Source: Leucosporidium creatinivorum | Taxonomy: Eukaryota > Basidiomycota > Microbotryomycetes > Leucosporidiales > Leucosporidiaceae | DNA length: 64,000 nt | Direction of reading: 5' to 3' | NCBI GenBank assembly: GCA_001600635.1 | Contig: BCKL01000027.1 | Location: forward strand, 99,075-163,074 | Shown here: piece by piece, positions 56,767-64,000 of the stretch | Layout of the letters: each line of letters starts with the position of its first letter | Numbering within the stretch: the first letter of the stretch is position 1 | Notes under the pieces: model-generated | The model's database searches: none | Seen by the model: only the letters and a program-made list of their open reading frames with translations | Told to the model about the DNA's origin: nothing | Made by a program: the position numbers and the translations under genes

Positions 56767-59267
56767 TCAGTACTCTCCGTAATCCTCCTCCTCGACTTGC
56801 GTTCCCTTCATCACGGCACGCCAATCGGCCTCCTCCTCCTCCTCAGGCTGCTCGTGCTCCTCCTCCTCATCATCGTGCGCTACAGGCGCCACACTACTGC
56901 TCCTAGGCGTCGCTCGCCTCGAGAAAGTGGGATTGGGCACCTGAATCGCCTGACCCTTCTTGATATTGGCGCTTGGCGTTCCCGTCCTCGACCTCTGATG
57001 CTTGCCGGGTCCATGAGTGACTCCAATGAGAGGCGCGTCGACTTGGCTGCTGGCATCGTCGTCCTCATCCTCGCTGCCTGAGCCGGCCGAGCTGCCTGCG
57101 ACCGAAGAGGCGGCCGACTCTTTGCCGAAGAGGTTCTCGATCGCTTGGTAGTTGATCTTCTTGGAGAAACGCTTCTTGGTGAGGAGCTGCTTGGTGGCGT
57201 CGGCGGCGGAGGTTCCTTGGGCGTTTTGCGAGTCGCGAGGGCGGTGGCGCTTGCGCTGTGGGTGGGGACAAGAGGGTCAGTTGGATGGGAGACGAGATGG
57301 AAACACGGATACGCACCACACGACGAGCTTGAGCGGGCTTGAGTTCTCCGTCGGGACCGGTTTGCTTGTCTGCGAAGGAGGGCGAGGTCAGCCGAAGCTC
57401 GCGACGAGCCAACGCGAGAGCACAACTCACCGGCAAGCTGCTTGAGGTAATCCTTGTTGATCTCCATCCAGAGGCGACTCTTGGCCTTGACCTCATCGTC
57501 GGTCAAGATGAAGCAATTGAGCTCCTCCTCGTCGAGGTCGTCGAGTCGGTCTGAGGTGTTGAGGTTGGTCATGGCCATGGCGGCTGCCATGCGCTTCTGC
57601 TCGTTCTCGTCGAGTTGAGTGGTGATGGCCTTGCCCGCCTCGGCCTCGAGCGTCTCCTCGATTCCAGCGATGAGAGCGTCGTCCAAGTTGGGCTCCTCGA
57701 GTCGGTCGTCAACTCCGTCGTCCTCCTCGTCCTCGGCGTCCTCCTCGCGCTTCTTGCGCTTGCCGAGCTTCTTGGCGGAAGGGCGTGGTGGAGGAGCCAT
57801 CGCGCCCTCCTCCTCATCCTCCGCTGCCTCGCCCTCCTTCCTCGCCGGCAGCGCCGCTCCCTCCGCCAACTCGGCGAACGCATCCCTCTCCGCCTGATCC
57901 TCGTTGCCCACCACACTCGACCCATCCATCTCCTCATCGCTACCCTCGCCAGTCTCCTTGCCCTTCCTCTTGGCATCCTTCCTCTCACGCTCCTTCTTCT
58001 CCCTCTTCTGACTCTCGCTAAACGCAGGAGGGTCGGCCGTCTCGTCGAGCCAAAGCGTCCTAAAGTCGGCGACCGTAAGAGCACCACTAGGCGTATCCTT
58101 GAACTCGGCCAATCGACGGCGAAGGGTGACATCGGCAATCTTGACGACCTGCACCACCTCGGTGATGCTCCTCCTGAAGTTGTTCATGCGCGCAGCGAGG
58201 ACGAGGCAGGCGCCGCAGACTCCGGCGGGACGACGTCCGATGTGCATCCAATCGCGGCCCATGCGGGCGACGAGACGGACGGCGTCTTGCGCGACTTTTT
58301 GGGTCTCCTCACCGAATTCGAGGAGGGCGGCGAAGCGGGAGATGTAGAGCGAGGGGTCGACGATGGGGAGTTGGAGAGAGAGTTCCTTGACGAGCTTGAG
58401 GTAGGTGGATCCGAGGACGAAGACGTTGATCTGGGGGAAGAGGCGAGCGAAGATAAGGTCAGCGAAGGTTTTAGCGAACGCCGAGAAGGGTCATCGTCGC
58501 CAGGAAGCTCACCTCGAGAAGGTCCGAAAAGTCGATGAGCATGTGGCTGGTCTTGTCCATCCTGCAGGCACTGTAGAGGCAGGCGGCGACGACGTATTGG
58601 GTCCTTCGGCCTTGGACAAAGTTCATGTTGACGGCGAGGTTGAAGTAGCGCTGTCCAGCATCGGCGAGACGGTCGGGGAGTCGGAGAGCATGTGCCAGCT
58701 CCTGGATGCGCCTGCGACCTGTTGTAAGGGGATAGCGAACAGCTGTCAGCGAGGGGCCGGAAGGAGGCGAGACGGAATCGGAGGGCGAGCGTACCGTTTA
58801 GCATCGTCTGCTCGCGGGATTCTTGACTACCTCCCTTCTGCCTATATCCAGCAGGTGCCCTCGCACGAGCTGTAGAACATTAAGGTGATCTGCTCAGCTC
58901 TCACGCGCCTGCGAACAACACGGGCGGCGAGCGGGGATCCATCACGTACTCTGATCTGCACCGACATAGGATCCCTGGACCATAGCAGCTCCTCCTCCAG
59001 TCTCTCCGAAAGTGATCTCTGATACGATGGCATTCTCCTCGAGCACCTGCAGTCAGAGCGGAAACGAGTCAGCGCGCTGAGACCCCGCTGCAAGGGAGGC
59101 GGGCACGAAGGAAGCTGTAGCTTGATAGCCTACAGCTAACAGCACAGGAGCAGCTACAGACTCAGCTCAAGAGCTACACCAGCACTCACCGTTCCACATC
59201 GCGTGCACACGGTCCTCGCGCCGTCGACTTCGAGCAGCGTCGACTCTCCACACGAGTAGCAGCTCAT
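56767..59267 (-). CDS. BRF1: TFIIIB subunit Brf1
   Basis: A TFIIB-related factor that places RNA polymerase III at tRNA and 5S genes. The ATG at 59267 opens the zinc ribbon (MSCYSCG...VCTRCGTVLEENAIVSE), with two CxxC pairs. Cyclin folds follow (RRRIQELAHALRLPDRLADA, QRYFNLAVNMNFVQGRRTQY, VVAACLYSACRMDKTSHMLI; then LVARMGRDWMHIGRRPAGVC, GACLVLAARMNNFRRS). The Brf1-specific C-terminal block, which binds TBP, reads LDDLDEEELNCFILTDDEVK, AKSRLWMEINKDYLKQLAG. Between lies a charged, acidic linker. The tail ends EEEDYGEY at 56767. Length and order fit Brf1 rather than TFIIB or Rrn7. About seven introns. Confidence 0.94.
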
Positions 59268-59735
59268 CTTGGGGACAGCGAGAAGCGGCTCAGAGGCTAA
59301 GAAAGGCTGTAACGCGTCCGAATACGCTCCTGCTGCTGAGGCGAGATGAGACGAGTGATTGGGTCGAGAGAGAGAGCCGCTCGCGCCGATTTTCGCTCGC
59401 AGGCGGCGAAAGCTGGCGAAAGAGCGGTAAGTGATAGCAGAGAGTAGCTAGCACGGCCCGAGGGGAGTCTTGGATGTGCTAGAACGTGTATTGCAACTCT
59501 CTACGCTCGCCAGCCTCTTCGCTGCTGCTTCGCCAACGTCTCGGCGCTCGCTTTCGCATGCGACTGCTCGCTAGCTCATCCTCCCTGAGATGAATCCGAA
59601 CGGCATTTACAATTGACCATATCGAGTGTGGATGAGACTGGGAACTAACTGTCAAGCGATGAGACCAAGACTGCACACCGAAACCCTGAAGGCTCGCGCC
59701 TGCTTGCGCCGAGCACTCCTTCACTCCTCCGCTGC
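59268..59735. other. intergenic, BRF1 promoter
   Basis: About 470 bp between two minus-strand genes. No gene recognised. Confidence 0.5.
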
Positions 59736-62405
59736 TTAGACGCCAGTGATGCCGAGGTCCTCAGCGAGGATCATGGCGGCTTTCTCTCCGACGGTGAGGG
59801 CGACCGAGTAGGTGTTGGAGCTGCGAGGGGAGAAGGCCGAGTCAGCGAGCAGCTCGGCGATGGCAAGGAAGACAAGGAAAGCTCACCCCATGTTCTTGGG
59901 GCAGATGGAGAGGTCTGTGGAGAAAGCAGGAAGCGCGTTAGCTTCTGATCGTTCAGCAAAGGGGAGTAAGGCGACTCACCGGCAAGCTTGAGGCCTTCAG
60001 TGCCAAAGACGTTCAAGCGAGCATCAACGACTCCTCCCTCGGCCTTAGCCTTCATAGGACAGGTAGCCATCGAGTGCCAAGTCGTCCCCACATTCTGCCT
60101 AACCCACTCTTCAATCGCCTCGTCGTCCTCCTTCGAATAAACGAGATCCTCAATCTTCCCCTTCTTGTGCAGCTCAACCGCCTCCTCGGGCGTCAAGCAC
60201 CTCGCCGGGCTGTCCTCGGCGAACTTAGGTCCAATAGCCCCAAGCTCACCGCGGTAGGAAGGCATACGACGGGTGATCTCTCTGCAAACCTTCCATGCCC
60301 AGACTTGGGGAGGCAGGTCGAGTGGGTTGCGCAGGAAGGCGGAGTCGAAGTCGGGCGCGGCGAAGGGGTCGGAAGAGGTGATGTGGATCGAACCGCGCGA
60401 GAGGGGGTACATGAGGTAGCAGCCGAGCATGGCGTATCGAAGCTTGGGAGGGAGGAGGGCGTGGTCGCCGAGGAAGGTCGAGACGATGCCGCTGTGGAGG
60501 ATGGGGGGATCAGCGGGATGCTCTGTAGCGCTCTTTAGTAGGCTCCAACTCACCCGAACATGACGGGCTTGTCGGGAGCATCCTTGAAGAGCTTGTCCCA
60601 AACCTCAGTCCTGAACCTGCGCGGCGCGAATGGAGCGGGTCAGCGAAGCTCGAGGCCAGTAGCGCTGGAAGTAGGACCCACTCGTCTCCCATGGCATCAA
60701 TCTCGGCCTCGGTGGGCCTCATCTTCATGCCAGCGTCAATGGCGTTGGAAGCGACCAAGCCCTTGCCGGTTGAAGTCCACTCGGGCCCGGCCTTGGCGTG
60801 CACCTCTGTAGTGGGAAAGAGGTCAACTCAGTCTCAGTAGTAGCTCGCAAGTCGGGAAACGCACCAGGGTTGCCGCGAAGGTACTCGTCATGAGTGTCGG
60901 CGTCCTCGTCTGCGAGAAGCGAAGAGGGGGAGTCAGCTTCGGCGTTCATCGACATCAGACTCAGCGAGGCTCACCCATAACGTAGATACCGAGAGCAAGC
61001 TGATGATCCTGGTACTCGGCTCCAACACCAGGAAGCTCCACCACAACATCGACTCCAGCCTTCTCCAAGACGTCCTTGGCTCCAACTCCACTCCTCTCTA
61101 ACACACCAGGCGTGCCCATCGCACCCGACGAGAGCACAACATACTTCCTCGCCTTGACAGTCTCGACCTTTCCGACGGTAGGAGGCTGCTCGGGGTTGAA
61201 AGGGACCTTGGCGAGCGGGTTGGCGCAGTACTCGACGCCGATGGCGCGGGGAGGGGTCGACTCGTCGAAGAGGACTCGAATGGCCTTCTGCTCGCAGAGG
61301 ACGTGGAGGTTCGTTTGCGATTCGACGACGGGGTGGACGTAGCCGTGCGCGGTGTCGGAGCGGTGGCCCGTCTTGGGGTTGATCCACTGCGAGAGGGAGC
61401 GCCGAGATGGTTAGCGAAGGTTCGGAGAGGACGAGGAGGGCTACAGAGCGCAGGCAGAACACGGGGAGGTAGACGGGGAGAAGAGTACGGACCTTGGCCC
61501 AAGGGGTGATACCGTGGCCCGTCTGGAAGTCTTGCAAGTCGTTGGTGAAGGGGATCTCGTAGTTCGAATCCTCGGTCGCCTTGATGAACTGCTTGCCGAG
61601 CTCAGACTGGTGACCTCCGTACGAAACGTGAAGAGGTCCCTCCTTGCCGTGCACCTTGGGGTTCTGACCCTCGGTGAGGTGGTGAGTCTCCATCTTGCGA
61701 GCGAGAGGGAGGATGTCGTTGAAGGACCAGCCCTCCGTGTCCCAGTCGTCGTAATCCGAGGCAGAGGCGCGGGTGTACATGAGGAAGTTGATGCTGGTGG
61801 TTGTAAAGGGGATTCGGCGATGAAAGAGAGGTCAGCGGTGCTCGGCGATGGTTTCGGCGCTCGTCTGGCTAAGGTATTGGCTGCTCACCTGCTACCGCCA
61901 CCGAGGCAGCCTCCAGAGGGGACGATGGCTGCACGTCCACCGATATCGGGGTTCTCCTTGGACTGCCAGAAGTTGGCTATCGAAACGAGAAGCGAGGTGC
62001 GGAGACCGGCAAGGTTAGCGAACCGGCGGGGAAGAGGCGATGAGGTACAGAAAGTACCCACCTGTGGTCGAGGTAGGTGCAAGATGACTGATGAACATCG
62101 CCGGTTGGATACTCTGTAGTCGATAGAGCGCGAGCATCAGCTGGTGCTCCAGATCGCGGGGAAGCTGAGCGACTCACGGTGGAAAGATCCTTGTTGTCCT
62201 GACCGTTCTCGAGGATCATGACCTGTAGCGTAGGATCGGCTTTGGCGAGACGCCCTGCTAGCACACAGCCAGCGGCGCCGCCTGTTCAAGCAACGAGGAT
62301 ATCAGCGAGGAGCGCGTGTCGGCTCTGTAGGACGTTCGACTCACCTCCGACGACGATGATGTCTACCTCACTAGGAGGCGCCTTGTTGGAAAGTGTTTGT
62401 ACCAT
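59736..62405 (-). CDS. alcohol oxidase-like GMC flavoenzyme, no PTS1
   Basis: An FAD enzyme of the glucose-methanol-choline family, closest in pattern to methanol/short-chain alcohol oxidases of methylotrophic yeasts. The ATG at 62405 leads into EVDIIVVGG-GAAGCVLAGRL (dinucleotide fold split by an intron). NPDIGGRAAIVPSGGCLGGG, INFLMYTRASASDYDDWDTE and GWSFNDILPLARKMET match AOX. Further on are WINPKTGHRSDTAHGYVHPV, YPLSRGSIHITSSDPFAAPD, the catalytic His segment TTWHSMATCP, and NVFGTEGLKLA, DLSICPKNMG, SNTYSVALTVGEKAAMILAE with the second catalytic residue (Asn). It ends EDLGITGV at 59736, without the roughly 30-residue extension and ARF-type PTS1 of Pichia AOX1. About ten introns. Substrate unproven. 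Confidence 0.88.
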
Positions 62406-62833
62406 GGTTGCTTTGGGATTGCGAGGCGAAGTGATTGGGAAGAGCGAGAAAGGGAGAACTGCCGAGCGCGAAGTGGACTTGAGTTCGGCGGAAGTTGTCG
62501 AAGTCCGTACGAAGGACGGTTTCGAAGGGGTCGAGTGTGTGTGGGTAGTAGAGGTGTGTGCTGTGTGCGTGTGCAGGGTACGAGCAAGAGGATAAGAAGC
62601 GAATCCGGCGCTCCAGAGTCTGGACGAGGTCCAAGCGGGGCAGCGCTCGCAGTTGGATCGCGTTGCGAGGGAAGTCACCTCACATGATCCAGCAGTGGAG
62701 ATTGCAGGCTTTCCGCGGGAAAATGGAGCTAATTGGGAGTGTAATTACTAATGGCACTAGACACTACAACGCTACAGAAACAGGCATCGCCCCCTCGGGC
62801 CCAATCGACCGAGCTCACCCAACCTGACCCAGC
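62406..62833. other. intergenic, alcohol oxidase promoter
   Basis: About 430 bp between two minus-strand genes. No gene recognised. Confidence 0.5.
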
Positions 62834-64000
62834 TCAATCCCTCCTCACAGCCGCCACAATCAAGTCCCATCTCGACACCCATGGTAAGATGCCTCGAATC
62901 TCGAGCAATCGCCTAGCCTCCCTCCATCGCCGCTCGGGGTCGAAAGCCTGCATAAGCGCTCGTTCGACTTGCTGTCCCTCGGCTTCGTGCGGTCGGTAGA
63001 TGATGTAGTCCGCGGCTGTGAGAGCAATCAAAAGTTAGCCAAGCGTGCGAAGAACGACAAGCGGAAGAACGACGTACGTGTGAGGAGCGAGCGCAAAAGC
63101 GAGCCGAGGAGGAATGAGATGATGGCGACGATGAGGACGAAGGAGAGGGAGAAGGTCCGCCTCGAGAGGGTGGTGGGATCCCTGGTCGACGGCAAGGCCG
63201 TAGCCATGCTCGACCCGAGCCTCGAGAGCGGGTATGCTCCGAGGATGCCGAGCAGCGGACCAGAGGGAGCGGCTTCCGACGATGCGGTATCGCGGCGGGC
63301 GGTCTGCAGCGGATCGGAAACAGGCGAGGATATCAGCTCACAGTCCTCGCATCTCGGAACCGGAGTGGGAGAGGTCTGAGCTCACCAGCGAGGCTCCTCC
63401 GCTCTTGGCGCCCATCGCAGGCGAGCGAGCTCCCTCCTCGTCGGCGGGAGTGACGGCGCCTGGCGATTTGGGATCCGGGAATTCGAGGTCATCGAGAGTA
63501 GGCATCTCGACCTTGGGAGCGAGGAGGCGAACGGCGACGGCGAGAGGTTGTTGCAGCTCCTCGGGGAGGGGAGAGGAATCCGACGCGGTCGAAGTCTTCG
63601 AGCGAGGCTTGCGAGGTACTCTGTTGGGTACAGGAGACATCAGCTCAGTTGCTAGAGAAGTGTGATCTCAACGTCACTCACCGGCTGATCTTCCTCGCTC
63701 TGCTCGGCGCCTCCTCATCCTCCAACCTCGCCAACACAGCCTTACTCTCCTTCTGACTAGCAACCACCAACTTCTCCCCATTGAACACGACCCTCTTACT
63801 CCCCGCCGTTCCCGCCGCACTCGCCAACTTGGCACTAGCAGTCCCCACCGTCGCCTGATCCTGCGCCAACGGTGTGATCCGCACCTCGACGAGCGCGCCC
63901 CGGTCGACGAGCCGCTTGTACCAGTCGGGCTTGGGCTCGGTGGTCTTGCTGTCGCGGAGAGGGTCCTGGACGGGATGGGTGATGGGTGAGGTGGGGATGA
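62834..64000 (-). CDS. 3' part of an unknown single-pass membrane protein
   Basis: Partial: the 5' end lies beyond the right window edge. Readable segments are PDWYKRLVDRGALVEVRITP, KRVVFNGEKLVVASQKESKA, KPRSKTSTASDSSPLPEELQ, LAPKVEMPTLDDLEFPDPKS, then a single hydrophobic helix (FSLSFVLIVAIISFLLGSLL) preceded by basic residues. After an intron the protein ends with a soluble part (ADYIIYRPHEAEGQQVERAL, LLEIRGILPWVSRWDLIVAA). At least three introns. I recognise no domain; the short C-terminal region after the helix may be a small folded unit. Confidence 0.65.

Noticed and set aside
57615-58538. 307-codon + strand frame opposite BRF1
   Set aside because: It is the reverse of BRF1 coding sequence with high GC, whereas the minus strand gives clear cyclin-fold and Brf1 motifs.

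Overview
The window looks like a gene-dense chromosome segment of a GC-rich basidiomycete fungus, most likely a yeast-like Pucciniomycotina species. That placement is inferred. It rests on many short introns (about 50-120 nt) with GTGAGT-type donors and GCTGAC/GCTAAC branch sites close to the acceptor, short intergenic spaces, and a basidiomycete-style gene set. No tRNA, rRNA, CRISPR array, recognisable transposase or reverse transcriptase was seen.

Left part (1-16.7 kb). This is the unusual region. It holds a normal CKS1 gene (9056-12180, +) whose second intron is 2.3 kb long, far longer than other introns here. A second, inverted CKS1-like locus (640-3223, -) keeps exon 2 (3' part) and exon 3 almost unchanged, with mainly synonymous differences, around a similarly sized but strongly diverged intron. 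The intron sequence and an upstream block also recur at about 12.8-16.1 kb, so 1-16 kb is a mosaic of inverted and direct duplications that codes for little. Between the copies lie two minus-strand housekeeping genes: a mitochondrial carrier (5450-7023) and the Fe-S scaffold ATPase NBP35 (7436-8796). At the right border of the mosaic sits a centromeric histone H3 (CENP-A/Cse4) gene (16703-17702).

Middle part (17.7-41.7 kb). In order: a GPI-anchored cell-wall protein, acireductone dioxygenase (methionine salvage), a DUF2431/BMT5-like Rossmann protein, an NCS1 permease, a TCERG1/URN1-type WW-FF splicing factor, PEX7 (PTS2 receptor), a fatty aldehyde dehydrogenase with a membrane tail, a conserved single-pass membrane protein, an old yellow enzyme, YAR1 and an F-box/LRR-like protein.

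Right part (41.7-64 kb). In order: a DNAJC7-type TPR/J-domain co-chaperone, a MYND zinc-finger protein, a Dal5-family MFS transporter, a small hydrophilic protein with a start-codon-only first exon, a 2.7-kb gene-poor stretch, a MEF2-type MADS-box factor (Rlm1/Smp1-like), TFIIIB subunit BRF1, an alcohol-oxidase-like GMC flavoenzyme without the usual peroxisomal tail, and the 3' part of an unknown single-pass membrane protein cut by the window edge.

PEX7, the aldehyde dehydrogenase and the alcohol oxidase are metabolically related (peroxisome, aldehydes, alcohols), but nothing shows that they form a cluster. Exon boundaries were read by eye from splice signals, frame continuity and family conservation, so exact starts are less certain than gene identities.
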